A stretch of DNA of 59,655 nt from a virus. Position numbers and translations under genes: made by a program. Location: IMG/VR virus record IMGVR_UViG_3300024348_000038, positions 1 through 59,655 of that record; one strand, 5' to 3'. This document shows, in pieces, positions 33,343 through 40,969 of the stretch. The first letter of the stretch is position 1. Each line of letters opens with the position of its first letter. The notes under the pieces are model-generated. The model searched no databases, was not told the DNA's origin, and worked only from the letters and a program-made list of their open reading frames with translations.

Positions 33343-34065
33343 ATGGCAGAAGGAATGAATCAAGAACAGATTGACTGGCAAGAGCGAGTCAATTCTGGAA
33401 CATCACCAACAAATAACGAAGAGTTTGATAAGAACGGATATTTGGTTCTAAGAAACCTATGGGATCCAAAAGAACTTTATTCAGAACCACCAGCACTTAA
33501 AGGCCAATACAATTATTACGGAAAAATTGATAAGTACTCTCATATTCCTGTTGAGAATCAAGTAGAAGGATCAACTTCTAGATATTATTGGCCACCTTAC
33601 AAGTATGCTCACTCTCAGATTCGTATGAAACTTGAGAAGGCAATTGGAAACAAACTATACAATACATACTACTACGATCGTTTTTACAATCCAGGTCAGG
33701 CACTTTCAAATCATGCAGATCGACCTGCTTGTGAAATCTCAGTAACAGTTCATGTCAGCACCAATATAAGTCAACCTTGGTCTATTTGGATTAAAACTCC
33801 AGATACTTATGATGATCCAAAGAAAAAAACAATGGTCATCAAAAAAGGTGAGAATCGCTCAGTCATTCTTCAACCTGGCGATGGAATGATCTATAAAGGA
33901 TGTGAAAGACCTCATTGGAGAGATCCAATGCCAACTGAATATCGTAGAACATGGTATGGTAAAAAGATAGAAAAAGAAGGTTTATATTATCATCAAATCT
34001 TCTTCCATTATGTGCTCGCAGATGGTATTCGAGCACACTTTGCAAACGACTCCTGCTCTGGATAA
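33343..34065 (+). CDS. Second 2OG-Fe(II) oxygenase-like protein
   Basis: 240 residues. H124-A-D126 (NHADRPACEIS) matches the H-x-D motif. A distal His may be H191 (CERPHWRD), and LQPGDGMIYKG is the strand before it. ISVTVHVST corresponds to the strand after H-x-D. I recall a cyanophage 2OG family of this size. Strong SD GGAGG, and 13 nt after the first oxygenase. Substrate unknown. Having two in tandem suggests sequential or heterotypic hydroxylation. Confidence 0.75.
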   Translation: MAEGMNQEQIDWQERVNSGTSPTNNEEFDKNGYLVLRNLWDPKELYSEPPALKGQYNYYGKIDKYSHIPVENQVEGSTSRYYWPPYKYAHSQIRMKLEKAIGNKLYNTYYYDRFYNPGQALSNHADRPACEISVTVHVSTNISQPWSIWIKTPDTYDDPKKKTMVIKKGENRSVILQPGDGMIYKGCERPHWRDPMPTEYRRTWYGKKIEKEGLYYHQIFFHYVLADGIRAHFANDSCSG

Positions 34066-34068
34066 TAA

Positions 34069-35043
34069 ATGAATTTTGTAAAACTTGCTCTTGACCGAGG
34101 GGGTTTGATTAAACCCCTCCTTATTAACTCAAAAGATCTTTCTGGACCTTCACTTACAAACCCTTCAGTATTGGTAGTTGACAATAAGATCTTAGTTAAT
34201 ATTCGAAATGTTAACTATACCTTATACCACTCAGAACTGAATCAGTTTGAACATATGTGGGGTCCTTTATCTTACATACACCCTGAGAATGATATGCATC
34301 TCAGGACAACTAATTTTATTGCCGAATTGGATGACAACTTAGATGTTATTCATTATTCAAAGATAGACACCTCTAGGTTTGATACTTACAAACCACAATG
34401 GGACTTTGTGGGTCTTGAAGATTGTCGTCTTATTCAATGGGAAAATAAAGTTTATGTGTGTGGTGTAAGAAGAGATCTTGATAATAAAGGTACTGGAAGA
34501 ATGGAACTTTCAGAATTAGAATTCGATAATCACATTGTTAGAGAGGTCTCTCGTTATCGTATTCCAGGACCTCCTCCAGACAATGAATATTGCATGAAGA
34601 ACTGTACACCTATTGAAGATAATCCATTTCATTTATTGAAATGGACAAATCCAACAGCACTCATGAAATTTTATCCAGAAGGAAAAGACACAGAAGTATT
34701 TGAAAAGAACTCATACATTCCCATGAAAAATGATATGAGAGGTGGTTCTCAGGTTATTAAATATAAAGATGGTTATCTGACTCTTATTCACGAAACTGAC
34801 TTATATAAATCAGAACAAGGAAATAAGAATGCCACGTATAGACATCGATTTGTCTATTGGGATAAGGAATTTAAGAATCAAAAGTTTTCAAAAATATTCT
34901 CATTCTTGAATATGAAAATTGAATTTTGTTGCGGTCTTGCACAATACCATGATGACTTTTTGATTACTTTCGGGGCACAGGATAACGCAGCATATATTTT
35001 ACGAGCACCTATATCTTTTGTTGAGGAGTTTATCAATGAATGA
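34069..35043 (+). CDS. Beta-propeller glycosidase/phosphorylase-like protein (GH130/GH43 clan look)
   Basis: 324 residues. Repeated blade-like motifs: LTNPSVLVVDNKILVNIR, VGLEDCRLIQWENKVYVCG, MRGGSQVIKYKDGYLTLIHE, GLAQYHDDFLITFGAQD. They match five-bladed propellers of the GH130 type: ED before R/L, GGS and HE. It may bind or process a sugar phosphate. Identity is a fold-level reading and activity is unproven. It lies between the oxygenase pair and a methyltransferase, so the cassette may decorate a glycan. Confidence 0.6.
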   Translation: MNFVKLALDRGGLIKPLLINSKDLSGPSLTNPSVLVVDNKILVNIRNVNYTLYHSELNQFEHMWGPLSYIHPENDMHLRTTNFIAELDDNLDVIHYSKIDTSRFDTYKPQWDFVGLEDCRLIQWENKVYVCGVRRDLDNKGTGRMELSELEFDNHIVREVSRYRIPGPPPDNEYCMKNCTPIEDNPFHLLKWTNPTALMKFYPEGKDTEVFEKNSYIPMKNDMRGGSQVIKYKDGYLTLIHETDLYKSEQGNKNATYRHRFVYWDKEFKNQKFSKIFSFLNMKIEFCCGLAQYHDDFLITFGAQDNAAYILRAPISFVEEFINE

Positions 35044-36292
35044 ATTAATTGAATATTCTTTAGATACTGAAAACGGAGAAAAGAACTTTAAACTTGCTCT
35101 ATGGTATGAGAATCAAGGTCATACTGCACCTGCAATTACTTATTACCTAAGAGCATCTGAAAGAAGTGTAGATAAAGATTTGGCATATGCCTCACTTTTA
35201 CGTGGATTTCATTGTTATAATCAACAAGGTTCTAGAGATAATTCCGCAAAAATATTCCTCCAAAATGCAATTGGGTTTCTACCAAAGAGACCTGAGGCAT
35301 ATTTTTTATTATCTCAATTTTATGAAAGACAAAAGAACTGGCAGGAGTCATACATTTATGCAAGTATTGGTCTAGCGAATTGTGATTTTAATTTAGACTC
35401 TCTATCAGTTGATGTTGATTATCCAGGTAAATATGGATTGATCTTTCAAAAGGCCGTATGTGGTTATTGGTGGGGTAAAGGACAAGAGGCACGAATACTC
35501 TTTCAAGATTTGATTGACAATTATCAAATGGAGAAGAAGTATTATGACCTTGTAGTTTCTAATATCACACGTTTAGGATCTGGACCTAAAGAACTTGTGT
35601 TTCGTCAATATACGAAAGAAGACTACAATCGATTAAAATTTAAATTTAATGGTTGTGAATCAATTGAAGAAAATTATTCACAAGTCTATCAAGATATGTT
35701 TGCTCTTTTCATGCACAATGGAAAGAAAAATGGTACATACTTAGAAGTTGGTAGTGGAGATCCTTTTTGGTTAAACAATACATATCTTCTTGAATCTAAA
35801 TTTGATTGGAAAGGTATTGGAATTGAGTATGATCAAAGTCTTTGTGAAAAATATACGGCAAATCGAAAGAATTCCGTTCTTTGTAAGAATGCACATGATG
35901 TAGATTTTAGACAATTGTTAAGAAGTAACTTTGATAGAAAAGAGATTGATTATCTTCAACTTGATTGTGAACCGTCAGAATCGACCTATAGAATTCTAGA
36001 GTCTCTACCACTGGATGAATATAAGTTCGCAGTTATCACATATGAACATGACTATTATGTGGATATTTCAAGAACTTATCGTGATAAGTCTAGAGAGTAT
36101 TTGAAATCTAAAGGTTATGAACTTGTCATTACAAATGTTTCTCCAACAACTTGGAGTTCTTTTGAAGATTGGTGGGTTCATCCCGATCTGATTCCACGTC
36201 ATACAATCGATAAGATTAAAAATATTAGTGATTCTGTTAAAAAAATAGATGATTATATGTTAGGTGAACCCATAATAAAACAAAAAAACTGA
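35036..36292 (+). CDS. TPR-like domain plus FkbM-type methyltransferase
   Basis: 418 residues from ATG 35036, overlapping the previous gene by 8 nt. Residues ~1-130 look like TPR repeats (FKLALWYENQGHTAPAITYY, AYFLLSQFYERQKNWQESYI). Residues ~214 on resemble the FkbM methyltransferase fold: YSQVYQDMFALFMH, TYLEVGSGDPFW (SAM-binding), GIGIEYDQSLCEKY, DYLQLDCEPSEST, YKFAVITYEHDYY. FkbM enzymes O-methylate sugars. Probably modifies a polysaccharide or glycoprotein, perhaps a fibre-attached glycan (inference). Confidence 0.75.
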   Translation: MNELIEYSLDTENGEKNFKLALWYENQGHTAPAITYYLRASERSVDKDLAYASLLRGFHCYNQQGSRDNSAKIFLQNAIGFLPKRPEAYFLLSQFYERQKNWQESYIYASIGLANCDFNLDSLSVDVDYPGKYGLIFQKAVCGYWWGKGQEARILFQDLIDNYQMEKKYYDLVVSNITRLGSGPKELVFRQYTKEDYNRLKFKFNGCESIEENYSQVYQDMFALFMHNGKKNGTYLEVGSGDPFWLNNTYLLESKFDWKGIGIEYDQSLCEKYTANRKNSVLCKNAHDVDFRQLLRSNFDRKEIDYLQLDCEPSESTYRILESLPLDEYKFAVITYEHDYYVDISRTYRDKSREYLKSKGYELVITNVSPTTWSSFEDWWVHPDLIPRHTIDKIKNISDSVKKIDDYMLGEPIIKQKN

Positions 36293-36293
36293 T

Positions 36294-36620
36294 ATGAATA
36301 TTCGTTTACCTGGTGTTGATACCGCTATTAAATATCTTCGTCCTGATGCTAAATGGGACCTTTACAATAGAACCTTCACAAGATGGGAATGTCCGAACGG
36401 GTCTCAACCACCAACTTGGGAAGAAGTTGAAGCACAAGTACAAAAAGATGTAGAAGTTTATAACTACTATCTTTATGCTCGCAATCGTGAAGCAGAATAT
36501 GGTGATTGGAAAGACCAATTGAACCTTTTATATGATGACATCAAATCAGGAAATCTTGAGAATGGTAAATGGGTTCAAATGATTGATTCAATAAAAGAAA
36601 AATATCCAAAACCACAATAA
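36294..36620 (+). CDS. Small protein with YxxWKDQLNLLY motif, tail-assembly chaperone-like
   Basis: 108 residues. MNIRLPGVDTAIKYLRPDAK N-terminus, then EYGDWKDQLNLLYDDIKSG and a KYPKP end. The motif agrees with DQLDALY of the gene at 19634, and with proteins that assist fibre or tail assembly. The 1-nt gap to the methyltransferase gene puts it in the cassette. Terminator follows. Confidence 0.7.
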   Translation: MNIRLPGVDTAIKYLRPDAKWDLYNRTFTRWECPNGSQPPTWEEVEAQVQKDVEVYNYYLYARNREAEYGDWKDQLNLLYDDIKSGNLENGKWVQMIDSIKEKYPKPQ

Positions 36621-36634
36621 AAACTGTCACAGAC

Positions 36635-36661
36635 ACCCCTCCAGGGCGCCCTGGAGGGGTT
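36635..36661 (+). terminator. 26-nt perfect palindrome hairpin, terminator-like
   Basis: ACCCCTCCAGGGC and GCCCTGGAGGGGT (36635-36660) form a perfect inverted repeat, with a short T-run (TTATAG) after. TATAGT (36662-36667) follows like a -10 box. No -35 can be recognised 17 nt upstream, so promoter activity is doubtful. Confidence 0.75.
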
Positions 36662-36691
36662 TATAGTAGGTTCATACCCACAGAGGTCTCT

Positions 36692-36799
36692 ATGAGGTAT
36701 TCAAGTCTAGACAGACTCATTTTCATCACATCAACACTATGGTTGTTTCATTGGGTAACAAGACTCACTGAAGTTATCTTGAAGAACATTCTATCCTAA
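36692..36799 (+). CDS. Small putative membrane peptide
   Basis: 35 residues (MRYSSLDRLIFITSTLWLFH...). One hydrophobic helix (residues ~9-21) then an amphipathic end. AGAGG lies 5-9 nt before the ATG. Located after the palindrome terminator and before the 36810 promoter. Not confirmed. Confidence 0.5.
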   Translation: MRYSSLDRLIFITSTLWLFHWVTRLTEVILKNILS

Positions 36800-36809
36800 T
36801 TATTCCCTC

Positions 36810-36838
36810 TTGACAACCCTATCAGAACCCTGTACAAT
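36810..36838 (+). promoter_or_regulatory. Sigma70 promoter at start of small-gene region
   Basis: TTGACA at 36810-36815, 17-nt spacer, TACAAT at 36833-36838. The gene at 36864 follows with SD GGAGG. This promoter probably begins the long early small-gene unit. Confidence 0.75.
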
Positions 36839-36863
36839 GACCTTTGTGGAGGTTAAAAAAACT

Positions 36864-37082
36864 ATGATCTCAATGAAAGCTCCAAAGACAAAAAAGAAGT
36901 TTGTAAATGTAACTCCTTTGAGTTCCAAAGCAAAGAATCGATTTGTAAACATTATGGGTTCTTTTCATGCAATGGAAGTAGAGCAAGAAACTGACGATAA
37001 GTTCTTCTTGGTTTCTATCAATCGCCAATACTGCACTTGGGTTCCTAAAAAAGGAAACGAACATTGGGGAATTTCTAAATGA
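36864..37082 (+). CDS. Small basic protein
   Basis: 72 residues from ATG 36864 (SD GGAGG at 36848-36852). Lys/Ser-rich N-terminus (APKTKKKFVNVTPLSSKAK), beta C-terminus. Might be a nucleic-acid-binding protein (inference). Overlaps the RlpA-like gene by 4 nt. The longer ORF beginning at 36810 runs through the promoter and is not used. Confidence 0.6.
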   Translation: MISMKAPKTKKKFVNVTPLSSKAKNRFVNIMGSFHAMEVEQETDDKFFLVSINRQYCTWVPKKGNEHWGISK

Positions 37083-37390
37083 TTGGATTGATTGCTGCTC
37101 TTACTTGTGGAATTTCTACATACTATGGAGTAGGAGATGGATTTCATGGAAAAGTTACTGCAAATGGTGAGCGGTTTGACGCTTATTCTTGGAGCGCAGC
37201 TCATCCTTATCTACCTATGGGTACACGCATACGGGTAACGAATCAAGATAACGGTAAACAAGTTATCGTTCGTGTCAATGATCGTGGACCCTACTCTCAT
37301 GCTGATTTGGATTTGTCTTATGCTGCTTTTGCTCACATTTCTTCTGTAAAAAAAGGTAACGCTGTCGTTTGTTGGAGGGTTGTTGGATGA
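37079..37390 (+). CDS. RlpA-like double-psi beta-barrel protein
   Basis: 103 residues. Motifs: STYYGVGDGFHGKVTANGE, WSAAHPYLPMGTRIRVTNQ, VIVRVNDRGPYSHADLDLS, then AYAAFAHISSVKKG, agreeing well with the RlpA/DPBB domain (septal ring lytic transglycosylase type). The DRGP core is intact. The hydrophobic start (MIGLIAALTCG) may be a signal or anchor. Potential cell-wall-degrading or -binding phage protein. Overlaps the next gene, a Sec-type secreted protein, by 4 nt, so both may act in the periplasm. Confidence 0.8.
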   Translation: MIGLIAALTCGISTYYGVGDGFHGKVTANGERFDAYSWSAAHPYLPMGTRIRVTNQDNGKQVIVRVNDRGPYSHADLDLSYAAFAHISSVKKGNAVVCWRVVG

Positions 37391-37740
37391 AAAAACTGAT
37401 TGTTCTTGCTGCACTTTTGTTTTCCTCTCCTGCTTTTGCTCAGGAAACACATCGCCCATTTCGATATGAAACTCCTTGTGGTATTGAAACTAAAGATGCT
37501 TTCTTTGAGGACACTTGTGTTGTGATTGAAACACGAGAATCAAGTGGAGCACTTCGCACTCGTAATATCTTTTCAAATAAGTTCGCGTTGACAATTAAAT
37601 CCCGATTTGATAGTGAAAAAGGATTTGTAACATGGGATTCTCATAACAAATATGAATACAAATGGGAGTATAAACTTGGTGGAAGTGGATGGAGTTACGT
37701 TATGCCAGGAGTTCTTGTTGAAAATGTAAGTTGGGATTAG
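37387..37740 (+). CDS. Secreted protein with Sec signal peptide
   Basis: 117 residues. MKKLIVLAALLFSSPAFAQ is a classical Sec signal with AxA cleavage site. The mature part has two Cys pairs (TPCGIE.., EDTCVV) and beta strands (FALTIKSRFDS, YEYKWEYKLGG). No lipobox. Function unknown; co-translated with the RlpA-like protein, so possibly a periplasmic partner or inhibitor (inference). Confidence 0.7.
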   Translation: MKKLIVLAALLFSSPAFAQETHRPFRYETPCGIETKDAFFEDTCVVIETRESSGALRTRNIFSNKFALTIKSRFDSEKGFVTWDSHNKYEYKWEYKLGGSGWSYVMPGVLVENVSWD

Positions 37741-37773
37741 TCTATTAAATAGTAATCAAATACAAAAGTAAAA

Positions 37774-37947
37774 ATGAACGAAGAATCTCAAATTGACAAG
37801 TGGAATCGTGGAGTAACTCTTTTTGAGGAAAGTGTATTGAAACCAGATCCAGAACTTCGTAATTGTGCGCACAATCAACTTTGTTATAATGAACTCATGG
37901 CAGTTCGTGAACAAGTTTTACAATATATTAAAACCATGAGACAATGA
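37774..37947 (+). CDS. Small helical protein, unknown
   Basis: 57 residues (MNEESQIDKWNRGVTLF...). Two cysteines (NCAHNQLCYNE). Four-nt overlap with the next gene. No family recognised. Confidence 0.6.
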   Translation: MNEESQIDKWNRGVTLFEESVLKPDPELRNCAHNQLCYNELMAVREQVLQYIKTMRQ

Positions 37948-38183
37948 ATTCTACATACATATATTTCATTATTTTCTTTTGTATTGCTTACCTGATTGTA
38001 ACAGACCAATCTGTAGCAAAGGCATTTTATATGCTCACTCAACTAGCAAGAGTGCAATACGAAAAGACAAAGTGGTGGATTTTACATAATCCAGCAAATC
38101 CGATTGTAAAGTATTTGATGTGGAGACGAGCATATAAACTTGCAAAGGAACTGCAAGAAGAGTTAGAATCAAGAAATAAATAA
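37944..38183 (+). CDS. Small membrane protein with N-terminal TM helix
   Basis: 79 residues. Residues ~4-20 (YIYFIIFFCIAYLIVTD) form one transmembrane helix, then a basic amphipathic helix (VKYLMWRRAYKLAKELQEEL). Could be a holin-like or membrane-anchored protein (inference only). Confidence 0.65.
   Translation: MNSTYIYFIIFFCIAYLIVTDQSVAKAFYMLTQLARVQYEKTKWWILHNPANPIVKYLMWRRAYKLAKELQEELESRNK
38175..38182 (+). promoter_or_regulatory. Possible late promoter AATAAATA
   Basis: The octamer overlaps the end of the membrane protein gene and lies 21 nt upstream of ATG 38204. Position fits, but the region otherwise looks early, so use is unclear. Confidence 0.3.
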
Positions 38184-38203
38184 ACATTATCTGAATAATA
38201 CAT

Positions 38204-38521
38204 ATGCTCTCCACGCAGTATCGGTTGAGATTAGAAGAGATTTGTAATAAGATTGTACAGGGGGAATCAGTAGATCTATCAGAAATGATATGGGCAGAAA
38301 AACTTGCAAAAGCAAATCGTTCTGCTGCCACACTTTTAAGGCAAGCAAGACGCCGTGCTGCAAATCCAAATATGCAAGAAGGTGGTTTGGACGATTTTAT
38401 GAATGCCCTAGATTTGGGTGACCCCGATCCCTCAAATCATCGCACTGGATTTAATGGTGCTGATGATATTATTGATTTCTTTAGTCGTGATAATGAAAGC
38501 GACTGGAGGAACCGTGATTAA
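38204..38521 (+). CDS. Conserved cyanophage protein, unknown
   Basis: 105 residues. MLSTQYRLRLEEICNKI then MIWAEKLAKANRSAATLLRQ, which I recall from many cyanophages; C-terminal acidic region with GDPDPSNHRTGFNGADDII. Possible virion or replication accessory protein, function unknown. Confidence 0.75.
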   Translation: MLSTQYRLRLEEICNKIVQGESVDLSEMIWAEKLAKANRSAATLLRQARRRAANPNMQEGGLDDFMNALDLGDPDPSNHRTGFNGADDIIDFFSRDNESDWRNRD

Positions 38522-38630
38522 GTTGTATTAAGTAATCCACACAAACCTCATAGATAGTGGTAGAATAGTAAGGTCATAAAAATGAACTGAAAATTATTTG
38601 TTATGATATTCTTTGTGCGTGGAGGTCATT

Positions 38631-38804
38631 ATGCACAATTTAATTTCTTACAACCAACTTGCCTCTTGGAACCATTTGGAGAAAACAATTAATGAGTATA
38701 TTGAACAAGATGAACTGATTAATGATTATTATCAATGTATAATTGAGTGTGATGATAATCAACAAAGTTGTAAGCGTATATGTAGGTCTATTCTATCGAC
38801 ATAA
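38631..38804 (+). CDS. Small Cys-rich helical protein
   Basis: 57 residues from ATG 38631 (SD GGAGG). Two Cys spaced C(I/C)x..: CIIECDDNQQSCKRICRS. Possibly a metal- or disulfide-linked helical pair. No family recognised. Confidence 0.6.
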   Translation: MHNLISYNQLASWNHLEKTINEYIEQDELINDYYQCIIECDDNQQSCKRICRSILST

Positions 38805-38828
38805 ACCAGTTTAAAAACCGTCCATCTG

Positions 38829-38851
38829 CCCTTGACTTTCGTGGTCAGGGG
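38829..38851 (+). other. Hairpin overlapping promoter 38832
   Basis: CCCTTGAC (38829-38836) pairs with GTCAGGGG (38844-38851), loop TTTCGTG, followed by TTTT. The -35 box TTGACT is in its 5' arm. Confidence 0.65.
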
Positions 38852-38860
38852 TTTTATAGT
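38832..38860 (+). promoter_or_regulatory. Sigma70-like promoter embedded in hairpin
   Basis: TTGACT at 38832-38837, 17-nt spacer, TATAGT at 38855-38860. Gene 38883 starts 22 nt later. Confidence 0.75.
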
Positions 38861-38882
38861 ATGACTACACAAATCAAGAGCA

Positions 38883-39443
38883 ATGACCTACAAAGCACGT
38901 CTCAAAGTTTCTTTTGACACCGAATGGACTTCTACTGGATATGGTACTTTTGATGATGAGACACTCCCAGAAGAACATTATACCTTTGAGATTCCTTGCG
39001 AAGACATTAACACCATTCAACTGTTCCGTTTCTTCGGCAATGTGGCACGCACGATGGGACACCATGAACTTGGTATTATGAAAGGCGCTTGTTCTCTCGT
39101 ATTTAATGATATGCGTGGTGAAGAAGATATGCGTAAAGTCGCTGAAGAGTTTGAACTGAAAATGTTAGAGGATTATTCTAAAGAACTCCGCAAGTTGGAA
39201 GATGAGATTTATGACTTGAAAGCAAAACTGTCACGCTGTCAGCAACCTGATAATCCAAACTATACAGAAGAAGAAATGGAAGCAATGACTGCGGAGGAAT
39301 ATAAGGGATGGAGTGGTCTTGTTCCTGGTTCTCCTGAAGCATACGATAAAGGATGTAAGTGCCCTATTCTCGACAACCATGATACACCTGATGATCGTAA
39401 ATGGGTAAATGGCGATTGTCCTCTACATGGTAAAGCAAAATGA
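38883..39443 (+). CDS. Phage protein with C-terminal Cys motif
   Basis: 186 residues. N-terminal beta region, long coiled-coil helix (KELRKLEDEIYDLKAKLS), and C-terminal GCKCPILDNHD, NGDCPLHGKA that may bind a metal. I recall similar C-terminal zinc-like tails in cyanophage proteins. Unknown function. Confidence 0.65.
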   Translation: MTYKARLKVSFDTEWTSTGYGTFDDETLPEEHYTFEIPCEDINTIQLFRFFGNVARTMGHHELGIMKGACSLVFNDMRGEEDMRKVAEEFELKMLEDYSKELRKLEDEIYDLKAKLSRCQQPDNPNYTEEEMEAMTAEEYKGWSGLVPGSPEAYDKGCKCPILDNHDTPDDRKWVNGDCPLHGKAK

Positions 39444-39718
39444 AAATCTTTCAATGTGGTATAAGAAACGATTACGGAACAGAATGGTATTTTACTCTCT
39501 TTACCACAAGACGATACTCACTTCTTCAATTTGCAATTGATTATGGTGAGTATGGGAGATGGATTGAGTGTCCTTATCTTCAAATCTCTATGGGGTATGG
39601 TAGACTGTTTTCATTCCTATTCTCCATTGGAAGACTAGGTTTCACTTTTGATATCGCTGGTAGGAACTGGCGAGACGAACTCTTTTATTCTCAACCAAAC
39701 GAAATTACTAAAGACTAA
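39440..39718 (+). CDS. Small phage protein, paralogue of 40006
   Basis: 92 residues. It shares DYGTEWYFTLFTTRRYSLLQ, a central Gly-Arg, and a C-terminal strand with the 87-residue protein at 40006 (DYGKEWFFQVLTSRKFALLD). Probably a gene duplication across the intervening membrane gene. Function unknown. Confidence 0.65.
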   Translation: MKIFQCGIRNDYGTEWYFTLFTTRRYSLLQFAIDYGEYGRWIECPYLQISMGYGRLFSFLFSIGRLGFTFDIAGRNWRDELFYSQPNEITKD

Positions 39719-39721
39719 ACT

Positions 39722-40009
39722 ATGAGTTTTTCAAAGACTATTTCTGTTTTTGCTGCACTTGCTAGTATTTTTGGTGCTGGTATTACTGGTTGGAAACTTG
39801 CTGAAGAAAGTAAAAATCCCCCACCAGTAGAAGCACCAAGTATTAATGCATTTGAAGAAAAGATTAGTGAACTTGAAAAACAAATTGAAGAAACTAAAAA
39901 ACCAGTTGAGCAAGTGACACAACCTCAAGTCCAAGAAGTTCAGCAACCTGTTATACTACCTCCAGTAGCACCTCCACCAGTACCAGTACCAGCAGAGACT
40001 CAAGAATGA
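39722..40009 (+). CDS. Membrane-anchored coiled-coil, Pro-rich protein
   Basis: 95 residues. N-terminal TM helix (ISVFAALASIFGAGITGWKL), a coiled-coil (AFEEKISELEKQIEETKK), then a Pro/Val/Gln-rich tail (LPPVAPPPVPVPAE). The architecture is that of a small envelope-spanning protein, perhaps an inner-membrane spanin-like subunit (weak inference). No lysis partner with lipobox was seen. Confidence 0.6.
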   Translation: MSFSKTISVFAALASIFGAGITGWKLAEESKNPPPVEAPSINAFEEKISELEKQIEETKKPVEQVTQPQVQEVQQPVILPPVAPPPVPVPAETQE

Positions 40010-40269
40010 AACTCTTTGATTATGAAACCTATGAGGACTATGGAAAGGAGTGGTTTTTCCAAGTTCTCACATCACGCAAGTTTGCTCTGCTGGATATTAC
40101 AGTTCAGTGGGATGATTTTGGTTCCGATGCTATCCTTCCAGAATTTTCTTTGTGCATCAGTTCTGGTACTTTGCTGGGATTTTTCATCCGATACAAACGA
40201 TTACAATTTGATTTGGATATAATTACTGTTCGCCCACGCAATCTTGACTGGTATCGTAAAAACAAATGA
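40006..40269 (+). CDS. Small phage protein, paralogue of 39440
   Basis: 87 residues with DYGKEWFFQVLTSRKFALLD, SSGTLLGFFIRYKRLQFDLDI. See the gene at 39440. Overlaps both neighbours by 4 nt. Confidence 0.65.
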   Translation: MKLFDYETYEDYGKEWFFQVLTSRKFALLDITVQWDDFGSDAILPEFSLCISSGTLLGFFIRYKRLQFDLDIITVRPRNLDWYRKNK

Positions 40270-40823
40270 CTGAATATTTTGATTATGATATTGATAATGC
40301 AATAGAAGAACAGAAAGAAAACTTTCCTAATCCCGATAAACTTTCTTATGATGACTGGAAAGAGTTGAATTATGATATGTGGAAAAATATTTGTAAAAGT
40401 TTTAATGATTTTGAAACTTTTCTAAAATCAAAATATTTAATATATTTAAAAAAAATGACTGACCCAACACACGAAGAAATGCTTGAAATTGCTGCTCAAA
40501 GAGAAGCAGCAAATGAAGCAATCGTTGCCAAAGTATCCGAAGAAGATTATCAGAAAGTTCTGGATGAGGCAGCAAGACAAAAAGAAGAAAAAGTCCTAGA
40601 CATAGCAAAAAACTTGATGGAAGAAAACAAAGAAGCATTCCAACACCTTGCTGCGATTGAAAGGAAAGAACTTGCTGAGAAAGATTTTGAAGATCTCACC
40701 AGAGATCAAAAAATTCAACTTGCTTTGGAAGAAATTGATTGGATTGTAATTGGTGGGCAAGATGGTGAAGAGTTTTATGGTTCTATTCAGTTTCTTCGTA
40801 AAGTATTGAGGAGTTTGAGATGA
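40266..40823 (+). CDS. Helical charged protein, unknown
   Basis: 185 residues, almost entirely charged helix (DEAARQKEEKVLDIAKNLMEE). An ordered C-terminal strand region includes WIVIGGQDGEEFYGSIQFL. A scaffolding role is a possible reading. No family recognised. Confidence 0.6.
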   Translation: MTEYFDYDIDNAIEEQKENFPNPDKLSYDDWKELNYDMWKNICKSFNDFETFLKSKYLIYLKKMTDPTHEEMLEIAAQREAANEAIVAKVSEEDYQKVLDEAARQKEEKVLDIAKNLMEENKEAFQHLAAIERKELAEKDFEDLTRDQKIQLALEEIDWIVIGGQDGEEFYGSIQFLRKVLRSLR

Positions 40824-40969
40824 ACTTCACAAAACGCCAACTGGTTCTATTGACGACTGCTCTTACTCTGTTCTATGATGAGATCGCAAAGACAGCATCT
40901 GCCGAAATGAAAACAGAGGTGATGGAAATTGCACAAATGGTTCAAGATGCTTATGGTGAAGCAGAATGA
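40820..40969 (+). CDS. Small helical protein
   Basis: 49 residues (MNFTKRQLVLLTTALTLFYD...). Hydrophobic/amphipathic helix start. ATG overlaps the previous stop (ATGA) and its end overlaps the next ATG, which supports translation. Function unknown. Confidence 0.6.
   Translation: MNFTKRQLVLLTTALTLFYDEIAKTASAEMKTEVMEIAQMVQDAYGEAE

Noticed and set aside
36662-36667. TATAGT after the 36635 palindrome as a promoter
   Set aside because: No -35-like hexamer 16-18 nt upstream and no extended -10, so it was not listed as an independent promoter.
39722-40009. Assigning 39722 as an i-spanin
   Set aside because: The TM plus coiled-coil shape fits, but no o-spanin with a lipobox is adjacent, so it stays a generic membrane protein.
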